Assembly (NCBI GenBank): GCA_964583155.1
Contig: CAZOUY010000003.1
Location: 62,001-126,000 of the forward strand
DNA from: CAG-826 sp964583155
GTDB taxonomy: Bacteria > Bacillota_I > Bacilli_A > RFN20 > CAG-826
Length of the DNA stretch: 64,000 nucleotides
Direction: 5' to 3'
The notes below the pieces were generated by a model. It had not been told where the DNA came from. It saw only the letters and a list, made by a program, of their open reading frames with translations, and searched no databases. Made by a program: the position numbers and the translations under genes. Each line of letters opens with the position of its first letter. Within the stretch, counting starts at the first letter, position 1. This document shows positions 8,928 through 17,891 of the stretch, piece by piece.

Positions 8928-9025
8928 GAGTCTGCATTCTCCTAACAAATATTTATGTTTTACATAGGAAATTGTTGACCGCTTTTAGGAAATTAAACTT
9001 TCTTTATTTCGACAAAAAGAAAATA

Positions 9026-9745
9026 TTAGGACCGAAGCAAATCATTAATGACTTCGGTAGCTATCATTAAGCCCGCAACCGCCGGAACCATCATAACACT
9101 CCCCGGATATTGTTTTATGGTCCCGTTTCCTAATGTCATTTCATGCTGGCCTTTAGGAACGATAGGTGTTTCCGTCGAATAGACAACCTTCAATTTTTTT
9201 ACACCCCGTTTTTTTAATTCATGGCGCATAACTTTAGCTAAAGGACAGATGGAAGTTTTAAATAAATCATCAACTTTAAGAAGACTGGGGTCGCATTTAT
9301 TTCCCGTTCCCATGCAACTTATGATGGGAATATTTAAGCGCTCCGCTTCTAAAACCAAGGCTATTTTAGTGGAAATAGTGTCAATAGCGTCAACAATATA
9401 ATCATATTCATTAAGAGAAATAGCGGAAATATTATCAGGCAAAATAAAGCCATCGAAAGTATTAATGATAGCGTGATTATTAATAGAAAGCATTCTTTCT
9501 TTCATAACCTCCACCTTTTTTCTTCCGATCGTGTCATAGGTAGCAATAATTTGACGATTGAGATTGGAAACGCTCACTATGTCCGCATCGAAGATATCAA
9601 AATAAAAAATCCCACTGCGAATCAGAGCCTCAACCACATAGCCTCCCACACCACCAAGACCAAAAATTGCGACACGCTTATGCGATAATTTCGCAACATT
9701 TTCTTCACCATAAATTAATGCGGTTCGATCAAACTGCTTATCCAT
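9026..9745 (-). CDS. tcdA: tRNA threonylcarbamoyladenosine dehydratase (TcdA/CsdL family)
   Basis: E1-like ATP-dependent enzyme that cyclises t6A37 of tRNA to ct6A. The 239-residue sequence has the nucleotide-binding GLGGVGGYVVEALIRSG motif (near 29), DADIVSVSNLNRQ, DAIDTISTK and the TcdA-type CMGTGNKCDP and ICPLAKVMRHELKKRG blocks. A start at 9745 follows GGAGTAG. Only 7 bases separate it from malY, so it is the last gene of the DUF3737-malY-tcdA operon. Distinguished from ThiF/MoeB by length and by the CMGTGNKCDP segment. Confidence 0.9.
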   Translation of the reverse strand: MDKQFDRTALIYGEENVAKLSHKRVAIFGLGGVGGYVVEALIRSGIFYFDIFDADIVSVSNLNRQIIATYDTIGRKKVEVMKERMLSINNHAIINTFDGFILPDNISAISLNEYDYIVDAIDTISTKIALVLEAERLNIPIISCMGTGNKCDPSLLKVDDLFKTSICPLAKVMRHELKKRGVKKLKVVYSTETPIVPKGQHEMTLGNGTIKQYPGSVMMVPAVAGLMIATEVINDLLRS

Positions 9746-9752
9746 ATTACCA

Positions 9753-10916
9753 CTACTCCTTTAAAGCCCTTTTTAAACGCGTTAAACCATCCAAAACAAG
9801 AGCTCGGGTCGTAGCAATGTTTAAACGAATGAAGGACCGTCCATTTTCACCGTATTCCGCACCATCACATACATATAATCCTGTCTTTTCTCTAATCATT
9901 TTGGCTAAGATAACGCTATCGGAATGATAGGCACTGATATCGATCCAAAGTAAATAAGTAGCCTCACTCGGCACAATATGCAGCAATGGTAATTCCTTTT
10001 GAAGAAAATCCTGCACAACACGCTTATTATAATAGAGGTATTCGTTTAAGGCTATTAGCCATTCTTCCCCTTCATTAAAAGCGGTAATATTGGCAATCAT
10101 CGAAAAAGCATTCGGTTCAGCTACCTCATCCGTATTTAATCCTCGAATTACGACTTTTCTGATGCATTCATTCGGTATAATAACACAGGCTGATTGTAGC
10201 CCGGCTAAATTAAAAGCCTTGGAGGCGGCCACACAAGCAATACCTATCGAACGACATTGCTCATCAATCGCTAAAAAAGGAACATATTCTAATCCCGGAT
10301 TAACAATATCACAATGAATTTCATCCGAAATGATTTTAACATTATGCTTATAGCATAAATGGCCAATGCGTTTTAATTCGTCCTTTGTCCAAATCTTACC
10401 GATGGGATTATGAGGATTACATAAAATCATCAAAGTCGTCTTAGGATTCGCCAGCTTGCTTTCCAAATCGAGATAATCAATACAATATACCCCGTTTTCA
10501 TAGATTAAATCGCTCGATAAAACGCGCCGCTTATTATTGATAATTGAATTATAAAAAATGTTATAAACCGGAGATTGAATCAAGACATTATCCCCTTCTT
10601 TTGTCAATCGTCTTACCATCGAAGAAATGGCCGCAACAACTCCACTTGAGTAAACCATCCATTCGGACAAATAATCGACATGGTGTCTTCTTTTCCACCA
10701 CCCTTTGATGCTATCAAAAAACGCTTCGGGAATGATCGAATATCCAAAAACACCATGCTCCGCTCTTTTAATTAGGGCTTCCTTAATGCATGGTGCCGTT
10801 TCAAAATCCATATCGGCAACCCACATCGGTAATTCGTTCGATGCGACATCCCATTTTAAAGAAAAAGTATGGCGACGATCGATTACTTTATCAAAATCAA
10901 ACTTCTTATCCATCAT
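9753..10916 (-). CDS. malY: MalY/PatB-type PLP-dependent C-S beta-lyase
   Basis: A 387-residue fold-type I aminotransferase. N-terminal DRRHTFSLKWD and LPMWVADMDFETAP are hallmarks of MalY/PatB. NPHNPIGK, the PLP-binding SDEIHCDI and the Schiff-base lysine in AASKAFNLAGLQ are present, as is the C-terminal RLNIATTRA with the carboxylate-binding Arg. Members cleave cystathionine or cysteine conjugates, and in some hosts are regulators. The ATG overlaps the stop of the DUF3737 gene (TAATG). The substrate cannot be told from sequence. Confidence 0.92.
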   Translation of the reverse strand: MMDKKFDFDKVIDRRHTFSLKWDVASNELPMWVADMDFETAPCIKEALIKRAEHGVFGYSIIPEAFFDSIKGWWKRRHHVDYLSEWMVYSSGVVAAISSMVRRLTKEGDNVLIQSPVYNIFYNSIINNKRRVLSSDLIYENGVYCIDYLDLESKLANPKTTLMILCNPHNPIGKIWTKDELKRIGHLCYKHNVKIISDEIHCDIVNPGLEYVPFLAIDEQCRSIGIACVAASKAFNLAGLQSACVIIPNECIRKVVIRGLNTDEVAEPNAFSMIANITAFNEGEEWLIALNEYLYYNKRVVQDFLQKELPLLHIVPSEATYLLWIDISAYHSDSVILAKMIREKTGLYVCDGAEYGENGRSFIRLNIATTRALVLDGLTRLKRALKE

Positions 10917-11758
10917 TATTCTTGATCCTCACTAATCTCGGTGGCCTTTGGATCGATTAAATGATCATCCAAAATTATTTCATGAATTCTTTTCGCTTTA
11001 ATACGACCGGATATCGGATTTTTAATAGAATCAACCTCCGATATAATATCAGCATCAACGGTGCAAAATTCAAAAGCCAAATTAGTATTATTCAAGATAC
11101 AATCCACTAATTTGACATTGTCCATATAGCACATTCCCTGCGTGGAATCGATGGTGCAACGAACAAAAGTAACATTTTGCGAATTCCATCCTAGGTATTC
11201 ACCAACAATTATTGAGTCATATATTGTCACATTATCACAATTCCAAAAAGCATCTTTAGAAAGAAGGGTGGCATTATGTATTTCGATATTTTGACCGCCA
11301 TCAAAGGCATAGTTCCCGGTTAGATGAAAATCATGAATGTTTACGTTTACACAATTCATACCAAAATAATCACCGCTAGCGGTCACATTTTTCATTTGGA
11401 TATTGTGGCAGCTCCATAATGTTTCCTGCGCATTCGGCATCGAAACATGATCTAATAGAATATTCTTACATCTTCGGAACATTTTCGGTGATTCAATAAG
11501 ACTGTCTTTGATGATAATATCGGAAGTATACCATATTCCCGAACGAGCGGTTTCTAAAAATGATGTTCTCTTCACTTCGACATGATGACAATACCATAAT
11601 GGGTATTTCCATTTAAAAACACAATTTTCTAACTGGAGATGAGAGCTTTCTTTTAAAGGCGATTCACCATCATCAAAAGTAGCGTTATGTATTTCCATAT
11701 TTTCAGAGTGATATAACGCTCTTTCGCCCACAAATAATCCTTTATCAATTCTTTGCAT
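10916..11758 (-). CDS. DUF3737 family protein, probable right-handed beta-helix
   Basis: 280 residues beginning with GLFVGERALYHSENMEIHNATFDDGESPL, the signature of the DUF3737 family. The chain is made of irregular repeats of about 20 residues alternating I/V-x-I/L strands with turns rich in Asn, Cys and Trp (for example LWYCHHVEVKRTSF, LWSCHNIQMKNVTA, FWNCDNVTIYDS, LGWNSQNVTFVRC), which predicts a beta-helix like that of pectate-lyase or pentapeptide folds. Many aromatic and cysteine residues line up. No catalytic residues are known. First gene of the operon with malY and tcdA; GGGGGTG is the ribosome-binding site. Confidence 0.8.
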   Translation of the reverse strand: MQRIDKGLFVGERALYHSENMEIHNATFDDGESPLKESSHLQLENCVFKWKYPLWYCHHVEVKRTSFLETARSGIWYTSDIIIKDSLIESPKMFRRCKNILLDHVSMPNAQETLWSCHNIQMKNVTASGDYFGMNCVNVNIHDFHLTGNYAFDGGQNIEIHNATLLSKDAFWNCDNVTIYDSIIVGEYLGWNSQNVTFVRCTIDSTQGMCYMDNVKLVDCILNNTNLAFEFCTVDADIISEVDSIKNPISGRIKAKRIHEIILDDHLIDPKATEISEDQE

Positions 11759-11803
11759 TAAGCAAGCACCCCCAAGTCTTTAAATACATTATAATATTAA
11801 ATT

Positions 11804-11842
11804 CTAAAAAAGACTAACACTACACTATAGTGTATGTTAGCC
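11804..11842 (-). terminator. Terminator after lysS
   Basis: Arms GGCTAACA..ACAC / GTGT..TGTTAG with a small internal mismatch are followed on the minus strand by TCTTTTTTAG. It ends the long pth-to-lysS gene cluster. Confidence 0.88.
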
Positions 11843-11851
11843 TTCATTACT

Positions 11852-13360
11852 TTATATTCCGCGATCCCGCATAAACGGGAATAAAAGAACCTCACGAATC
11901 GATGTTTGTTCGGTTAAGAACATCACCAAACGATCAATGCCTAATCCGACTCCTCCACATGGTGGCATACCGTATTCCAAGGCTTCAATAAAATCAACAT
12001 CCATTTCATTAGCCTCATCATTACCGGCATCTCTTTCCTTCAACTGCTCTATGAAGCGGTTTCTTTGATCGATTGGATCATTGAGCTCCGTATAAGCATT
12101 GGCAAATTCATGACCGCCGATGTAGAGCTCAAAGCGTTGGACAAAGCGAGGATCATCAGGATCCTTTTTAGTCAATGGCGAGATTTCTACGGGATGACCG
12201 CATAAAAAGGTCGGTTGAATGAGCTTATCCTCACAATACATTTCAAAGAAAGCATTAATGATATGTCCCACCGTGAAATGCTTTTCAAGAGGAACATTAT
12301 GTTTTCGTGCCAGATCCTGTGCTTCTTCTAATGTATAATTTTGATTTTTAAAATCGACACCTGTCACTTCTTTGATCATTTCGCACATCGTGATAATGCG
12401 AAATGGCTGATCAAGATCGATTAATTCTCCTTCGGGATTAAAGATATTCTTGAATTGATGCTTGTGAGCAACCTTATCCGCCGCAAAACGAATCATCCCT
12501 TCGGTTATTCGCATCATCGAAGATAAATCGCCATATGCCTCATAGAGCTCAATGGTTGTGAATTCCGGGTTATGCGTTAAATCCATACCTTCATTCCGAA
12601 ACAGTCTCCCAATTTCGTAAACCTTTTCTAATCCGCCGACAATAAGTCTTTTTAAAGGTAATTCTGTCGCTATCCTCAAATAAAACTCCTTATCAAGAGC
12701 GTTATGATGTGTTTTAAAGGGACGCGCGGTCGCTCCTCCTTGAATCGGTTGTAAAACGGGAGTTTCGACCTCCATAAAGCCTAAGCTATCGCAATATTCC
12801 TGTAAAGCCCGAATGATTCGAGGACGCATAATCGCAATCCTTTTGGCTTCTTCATTCATAATCAAATCAACATAACGGCGACGATAACGCTCTTCTTTAT
12901 CCGTAAGTCCATGGAATTTTTCCGGTAAAGGACGTAATGCTTTGCTCAAGTGCTGGTAGGTCAAGCATTTCACCGTCGGTTCACCTGTTCGAGTAAGCAT
13001 TACCACACCTTGAACTCCCACGATATCTCCGACATCGGCCATTTTGAATAAAGAATATTGCTCTTCACCCACATCGTTGATGCTAATATAAACTTGGATC
13101 TTGCCCTTTAAATCTTGAATGGACAAAAAGCTTGCCTTTCCCATATTGCGAATGAACATAATCCGTCCCGCAATGGAAACCTTGATATCGGCCGCTATAA
13201 CTTCATCATGGCTCATTCCTTGAATTTGATCCTTGATGTCCTGTGAATAATGAGTTCTATGATAGGCTTGTCCAAAGGGATCGACCCCTTTTTCCATATA
13301 TTTTTCTAATTTTTTACGGCGATTGGCTTCCTGCTCCGTAAGGTTTTTTTCTTCGTACAT
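11852..13360 (-). CDS. lysS: Lysyl-tRNA synthetase, class II
   Basis: 502 residues from the ATG at 13360, chosen because GAGGTGA lies just upstream (an in-frame GTG at 13369 is part of that site). An N-terminal OB anticodon-binding domain (about 55-170) is followed by a class II catalytic core with motif 2 FRNEGMDLTHNPEFT, the lysine-specific QGGATARPFKTHHN loop and motif 3 GVGLGIDRLVM. It charges tRNA-Lys. dusB lies 54 bases upstream, as in B. subtilis where dusB and lysS are also neighbours. Confidence 0.97.
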   Translation of the reverse strand: MYEEKNLTEQEANRRKKLEKYMEKGVDPFGQAYHRTHYSQDIKDQIQGMSHDEVIAADIKVSIAGRIMFIRNMGKASFLSIQDLKGKIQVYISINDVGEEQYSLFKMADVGDIVGVQGVVMLTRTGEPTVKCLTYQHLSKALRPLPEKFHGLTDKEERYRRRYVDLIMNEEAKRIAIMRPRIIRALQEYCDSLGFMEVETPVLQPIQGGATARPFKTHHNALDKEFYLRIATELPLKRLIVGGLEKVYEIGRLFRNEGMDLTHNPEFTTIELYEAYGDLSSMMRITEGMIRFAADKVAHKHQFKNIFNPEGELIDLDQPFRIITMCEMIKEVTGVDFKNQNYTLEEAQDLARKHNVPLEKHFTVGHIINAFFEMYCEDKLIQPTFLCGHPVEISPLTKKDPDDPRFVQRFELYIGGHEFANAYTELNDPIDQRNRFIEQLKERDAGNDEANEMDVDFIEALEYGMPPCGGVGLGIDRLVMFLTEQTSIREVLLFPFMRDRGI

Positions 13361-13413
13361 TTTAATCACCTCAGTCTTATTAAGTTTACTATATTTTTTT
13401 TCTTTTGGAAAGA

Positions 13414-14391
13414 TTAGCCGAATTGTTCTTCCATCTCATCGATAATTTTATAAAAATCATCTTCGGTTACTATCATACTCGCTAATTGAATGCGCCACTT
13501 TTTGGTTCCGTCATAACCTTTAAGATAATGAGGCGCCAGGCCACGCATTTCTTTCACCGCCGTCAATTCGCCTTTAAGCGCTTTTAATTTTAGATAATGC
13601 TGCTTTAAAAATTGCAAATTGCTTTTTAAAGAAATGTTCGGCAATTTTTCATGAGTGCGGAAATAATGATCGATCTGCGTGACAAGATACGGATTTCCTA
13701 ATGCTCCGCGTGCCACCATGATGGCATCCGCCTCAGTGATCTTTTGAATATTTATTGCATCTTCTAAAGTAAAAACGTCTCCGCTTACGACTAAGGGAAT
13801 GTTCATTTTCGCTCTCAGTCCTTTTAAAAGCTCATGCTGTGCTTTTCCCGAATAGAGTGCTTTACGGGTTCGTGAATGAATCGTAATCATTTTGACGCCC
13901 GCTTTTTCTAAAAGATCGACAATCTCGGGGAAATTAATGCTTTGATCATCCCATCCCAGTCGAATCTTGGCGGTAATCGGCGTCTTTGAAAATTGCACTA
14001 ATGCCTGCATCATTTCAAATAGCTCATGTGGCCGTTGAAGCCAGGCTGAGCCAGCTCCTGTTTTCGTTACTTTTGGTACCGGGCAGCCTAAATTAATGTC
14101 GACAAAATCATATTCGTATGGCCCTTTTTGCAATATATCAAGGGCTTTTAGAAGTGTTTCTTTCGTTCCTCCGAATAATTGAACACCAATCGGGCGATCA
14201 GAAGGAGCCATCTCTAAATAGCGATACGTTTCTTTATTATTATAAATAAGGCCACAATCGGAAACCATCTCAGTGAAGGATACAGCCACGTGAAAGCCTT
14301 TCATAAAATCGCGATACGCGACATTCGTAATACCCGCCATCGGTGCTAAAACAACTTGACCATCAATCTCAATATCTTCGATTTTCCACAT
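13414..14391 (-). CDS. dusB: tRNA-dihydrouridine synthase (DusB type)
   Basis: A 325-residue FMN-dependent TIM barrel. Motifs seen are LAPMAGITNVAYR, the substrate-tRNA motif DINLGCPVPKVTKTGAGSAW with the catalytic Cys, IHSRTRKALYSG, SGDVFTLEDA and MVARGALGNPYL. It reduces uridine in tRNA D-loops. It lies 22 bases after ftsH and upstream of lysS, the same order as B. subtilis. No strong ribosome-binding site precedes the ATG, so it may be coupled to ftsH translation. Confidence 0.95.
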   Translation of the reverse strand: MWKIEDIEIDGQVVLAPMAGITNVAYRDFMKGFHVAVSFTEMVSDCGLIYNNKETYRYLEMAPSDRPIGVQLFGGTKETLLKALDILQKGPYEYDFVDINLGCPVPKVTKTGAGSAWLQRPHELFEMMQALVQFSKTPITAKIRLGWDDQSINFPEIVDLLEKAGVKMITIHSRTRKALYSGKAQHELLKGLRAKMNIPLVVSGDVFTLEDAINIQKITEADAIMVARGALGNPYLVTQIDHYFRTHEKLPNISLKSNLQFLKQHYLKLKALKGELTAVKEMRGLAPHYLKGYDGTKKWRIQLASMIVTEDDFYKIIDEMEEQFG

Positions 14392-14413
14392 AATACGATA
14401 AAAAAGGAAAGGA

Positions 14414-16414
14414 TTACTCCTCTCCTTTATCCCCTTTGTTTTCTGATTCGGGCTCCGTGGTTTCTTCTTTAGGAGGAAGATGACGATGCTCTAATAAATA
14501 GGAAATCTCTTCCGAGGTTATTGTTTCCTGTGCTAACAAGGTTTCAGCAATTAAGATGACATCATCACGATGCTCCTTCAAAACCTCAACCGCCTTTTGA
14601 TGAGCGGTTTCAATTATGTTGCGTACTTCTTTATCAATTTCATAAGCAATTTGAGTTGAGAAGCTCTTCTGTGTCGAAGTATAATCGCGGCCTAAGAAAA
14701 CCGAGCTTGAATCGGATTCATATTGAATCGGTCCTAAGGAAGACATACCATATTCCGTCACCATCATTCGCGCGATGCGAGTAGCCACTTGAATATCATT
14801 ATGAGCTCCCGTGGAAATATCATCAAAGAAGATTTCTTCAGATGAGCGTCCGCCTAAATATCCGACAATTCTGGCAATTAATTCATTTTTGGTAGCTAAG
14901 AAACGATCCTCTTCCGGTCCCATCAAAACATGACCACCCGTTCTACCACGAGGTACAATGGTGATTTTTTGCACTTTATCTGAGTAAGGCATGAATAAAC
15001 CTATGACAGCATGTCCAGCCTCATGGTACGCAACTTGTTTGCGTTCCTTTTCGGTCATTCCTCTTGATGATTTCGCAGGACCGCCGATGCGACGATCGAT
15101 AGCTTCATCGATTTCCACCATCGTCACTTGATCTTTATTGGTTCGAACCGCCAAAATGGCAGCTTCATTTAAAACGTTTTCCAAATCAGCTCCGGAAAAA
15201 CCGGTAGTTCTTTTGGCTAGTTGATCAAAATCAACACTCGGATCGATCTTTTTGTTTCGTGCATGAACTCTTAAAATGGCCGCCCGACCTTTGCTATCGG
15301 GGAGATCAACCGTAATTTGGCGATCAAATCGTCCGGCTCGCAAAAGAGCGGGATCGAGAACATCATCACGGTTGGTAGCTGCCATTACAATGATACCGGC
15401 ATTATCAGAGAAACCATCCATTTCCACTAGTAATTGGTTGAGCGTTTGCTCACGTTCATCATTGCCGCCCCCCATACCGGTGCCTCTTTGACGACCAACA
15501 GCATCAATTTCATCGATAAAGATTAAACATGGCGCCGTTTGTTTTGCTTTTTTAAACATGTCACGCACACGACCAGCACCGACACCAACAAACATTTCAA
15601 CAAAGTCAGAGCCGGAAATAGAATAAAACGGCACGCCCGCTTCGCCTGCGACAGCTTTGGCTAAAAGCGTTTTTCCTGTTCCTGGTGGCCCAACAAGTAA
15701 GACACCTTTCGGTAGCTTGGCACCGAATTGTGAATATTTCTTAGGATTCTTTAAATAATCCACCATTTCGATCAATTCCGCTTTTTCTTCATCGGCTCCC
15801 GCCACGTCATCAAAACGAACCTTAGATGCATCTTCACGGCGAGCGCGCGAATGATTAAATTCCATTGCCTTATTGTTGGAATTATTAACAGAGGCGCTTA
15901 ACCTCGAGAAAACAAAATATGTGAGGATTACGCCGCCAACAACAATCAAAATCGTTGGTAGCCATTCCATAAACCAATTGGTTTGATAAGCATCGACTAT
16001 CGTGCATTTGCTTTCGTAATAGCTTTTTCCATCCTTATCCAATCGGTTTTCGATGATTTCCATAATCGTCCATTCATCGGAAGTTCCTTCTTCTGGATCT
16101 TCAAATTTAAAAGTAGCGGTATCAAAGTAAGTGGAAGGGACTTGACAAGCAAAGCCTGTTTTTATTTTTTTATCGTTTTCTTGATTATTAACAACATAGA
16201 TACCATTAATAACCGTTATTTTTTCTTTTGGAGTAATAGTAACTTCCAGCACCTCTTCATCATGAAGAATCTCAGCAATGCGTGTTAACATTGGCTCTTC
16301 TATCTTAGTGTTTGAACGTCCGAATGTTATCCAAACAAAGCTGCCAACTAAAAGCATCATTAAGATATAAGGCCAAATAAAATTAAATATGCTCTTAGAT
16401 TTTTTCTCTTTCAT
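14414..16414 (-). CDS. ftsH: ATP-dependent zinc metalloprotease FtsH
   Basis: A 666-residue membrane protease that degrades unassembled membrane proteins. Two membrane helices (about 11-31 and 152-170) flank an extracytoplasmic domain. The AAA+ domain has Walker A GPPGTGKT (242-249), Walker B LIFIDEID, the pore loop FVEMFVG and the SRH GRFDRQI. The zinc site is HEAGH (464-468). The C-terminal tail is acidic and Glu/Lys-rich. GTAGGAGG precedes the ATG. The spacer upstream (16415-16642) is long enough for its own promoter, though I found only a weak -35. Confidence 0.97.
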   Translation of the reverse strand: MKEKKSKSIFNFIWPYILMMLLVGSFVWITFGRSNTKIEEPMLTRIAEILHDEEVLEVTITPKEKITVINGIYVVNNQENDKKIKTGFACQVPSTYFDTATFKFEDPEEGTSDEWTIMEIIENRLDKDGKSYYESKCTIVDAYQTNWFMEWLPTILIVVGGVILTYFVFSRLSASVNNSNNKAMEFNHSRARREDASKVRFDDVAGADEEKAELIEMVDYLKNPKKYSQFGAKLPKGVLLVGPPGTGKTLLAKAVAGEAGVPFYSISGSDFVEMFVGVGAGRVRDMFKKAKQTAPCLIFIDEIDAVGRQRGTGMGGGNDEREQTLNQLLVEMDGFSDNAGIIVMAATNRDDVLDPALLRAGRFDRQITVDLPDSKGRAAILRVHARNKKIDPSVDFDQLAKRTTGFSGADLENVLNEAAILAVRTNKDQVTMVEIDEAIDRRIGGPAKSSRGMTEKERKQVAYHEAGHAVIGLFMPYSDKVQKITIVPRGRTGGHVLMGPEEDRFLATKNELIARIVGYLGGRSSEEIFFDDISTGAHNDIQVATRIARMMVTEYGMSSLGPIQYESDSSSVFLGRDYTSTQKSFSTQIAYEIDKEVRNIIETAHQKAVEVLKEHRDDVILIAETLLAQETITSEEISYLLEHRHLPPKEETTEPESENKGDKGEE

Positions 16415-16608
16415 TTAATCAATCCCTCCTACGCTTAGTATTCTCATATATACTATTCTTTTCGAACAAAAGCCACGTTTCTTACTAGTATTAATAATTA
16501 TTATCCTAGTATTAAGTATTATACAATACTTTGAATAATATTCATAACATTATTTTTTGCATTTTTCGCAATACTAGATTATCGATAACAAAAGAAAACC
16601 GATTTTAT

Positions 16609-16629
16609 TTTACGCTATTTTAGCGTAAA
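16609..16629. repeat. Perfect 9-bp inverted repeat in the tilS-ftsH spacer
   Basis: TTTACGCTA and TAGCGTAAA are separated by 3 bases, 13 bases past the tilS stop. Neither strand has a U-tract after it, so it is a poor terminator. It may be a protein-binding site upstream of ftsH or an mRNA 3'-end stabiliser. Confidence 0.5.
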
Positions 16630-16642
16630 CATTCTCAGGAAA

Positions 16643-17866
16643 CTAAATTCCCAATTTGCTTTTGACCACAAAATTGTCGTTGCTTTGATTCATGTAATTG
16701 GCGCGATAGCGTGGCACATAAATAATTTTATTCTGATTGTTGACAATAACCGGCCACTTCGATCGCAATTCCAATGGCATCTTCCAATCTAAAAAGAGCC
16801 GCCTAATAGTCTTACGCGCCCGTCCGATAATGATGACATCGCCCGGCTCAAAGCTTCTAATAGTCAATGGGTAATCATAATCAAAGACATTTCTGTTCGA
16901 AGTATCGCCACGGAAATCCAAGAAAAAGTAAGGCGTATCTAAAACATCAGGTGCTTCTAAAATATAGCTGTAACCCTTTATTTCCGATTCTCTTTGCACA
17001 TAAAAGGTATCGTAGGCTTTAACTAAATAATATGGCGGAACTAACACTATTTTCCAATTCGGCTTGTTGGCTTTTGCTGCCTGAATCATCAGCTGTGCCT
17101 TATATTTACTTAAAGAATAATCAACTATTCTTTGCGTAATGAATTCATGTAAACACAAAATTTGTTCCTCTTCACCAAAGGTTAAGAAGGTGCGAATAAT
17201 CAGCTTGTTGTCAAGCAAAGCCTCTTGAATCTGCTTAAACTGCTGTTCTCTTTTTTGATTCAAGGTATCTTTTTCCTGTAAAAGAGATTGAATTTTAGAG
17301 TCATCGGCTTTTTCAATAATATGATGGCGAATACGATTGCGTTCGTAATCATCTTTTAGATTGGAGGAATCGGTGGCAAATGGTATACCATGATCCTCAC
17401 AATATTTCTGCAAATCCTTTTTGCGCCATTTTAATAAAGGCCGGATGACCATCATATCATATAATTTTCTTTGCGGCATGATTCCGTAATACTTCAATAT
17501 CTTCTTTCTTTGCATCAAAAAGGTTTCAAGATCATCATCCAAATGATGCGCCACCAAAAGTCCATCGGCCGAAAATTTACGATATATTTGCGCAAAAAAA
17601 CGATAGCGAATATCGCGTGCCCACGCTTGGAAATTGACATGCGCGGGTGCTTCATCAGCCTGCAAGACATATAAAGGTATCCGCCGCTCTTGGCAATATT
17701 GCGTGAGGCGATATTCTTCATTGTTGCTTTCGGGTCTTTTATGGTAATTAACGTGACAGACAATAATTCGATACTTATTTTGATGTAGCATATCCAATAG
17801 AGCCATAGAATCAGGCCCAAAAGATACAGCAACGATATATAAGGATTGAGGATTAAGATTTTCCAT
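16643..17866 (-). CDS. tilS: tRNA(Ile)-lysidine synthase
   Basis: N-type ATP pyrophosphatase that makes lysidine at C34 of tRNA-Ile(CAU). I chose the ATG at 17866 (MENLNPQSLY) with GGTGA 8 bases upstream; an ATG at 17902 overlapping spoIIE by 11 bases is an alternative. The PP-loop reads VSFGPDSMALL, with Phe in place of the first Gly of the SGGxDS consensus. HHLDDDLETFLMQ and RNRIRHHI are typical of TilS, and the C-terminal domain with RKTIRRLFLDWKMP is present. The position between spoIIE and ftsH is as in B. subtilis, but hpt is absent. Confidence 0.92.
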   Translation of the reverse strand: MENLNPQSLYIVAVSFGPDSMALLDMLHQNKYRIIVCHVNYHKRPESNNEEYRLTQYCQERRIPLYVLQADEAPAHVNFQAWARDIRYRFFAQIYRKFSADGLLVAHHLDDDLETFLMQRKKILKYYGIMPQRKLYDMMVIRPLLKWRKKDLQKYCEDHGIPFATDSSNLKDDYERNRIRHHIIEKADDSKIQSLLQEKDTLNQKREQQFKQIQEALLDNKLIIRTFLTFGEEEQILCLHEFITQRIVDYSLSKYKAQLMIQAAKANKPNWKIVLVPPYYLVKAYDTFYVQRESEIKGYSYILEAPDVLDTPYFFLDFRGDTSNRNVFDYDYPLTIRSFEPGDVIIIGRARKTIRRLFLDWKMPLELRSKWPVIVNNQNKIIYVPRYRANYMNQSNDNFVVKSKLGI

Positions 17867-17891
17867 AATACGCATCACCATTATTATTTTA

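Noticed and set aside
8949..9000. Possible CtsR operator upstream of the Clp ATPase gene (GGTCAA half-site)
   Set aside because: Only one half-site matches; the second RGTCAAA repeat required for CtsR is missing.
8985..9025. Possible terminator after tcdA (TTTCTTT / AAAGAAA)
   Set aside because: The stem is made only of A-T pairs with a long loop and is unlikely to stop transcription.
16440..16560. Promoter for ftsH with TATAAT at 16518-16523 (minus strand)
   Set aside because: The matching -35 is only 2 of 6, so I did not list it; a promoter in this spacer remains likely.
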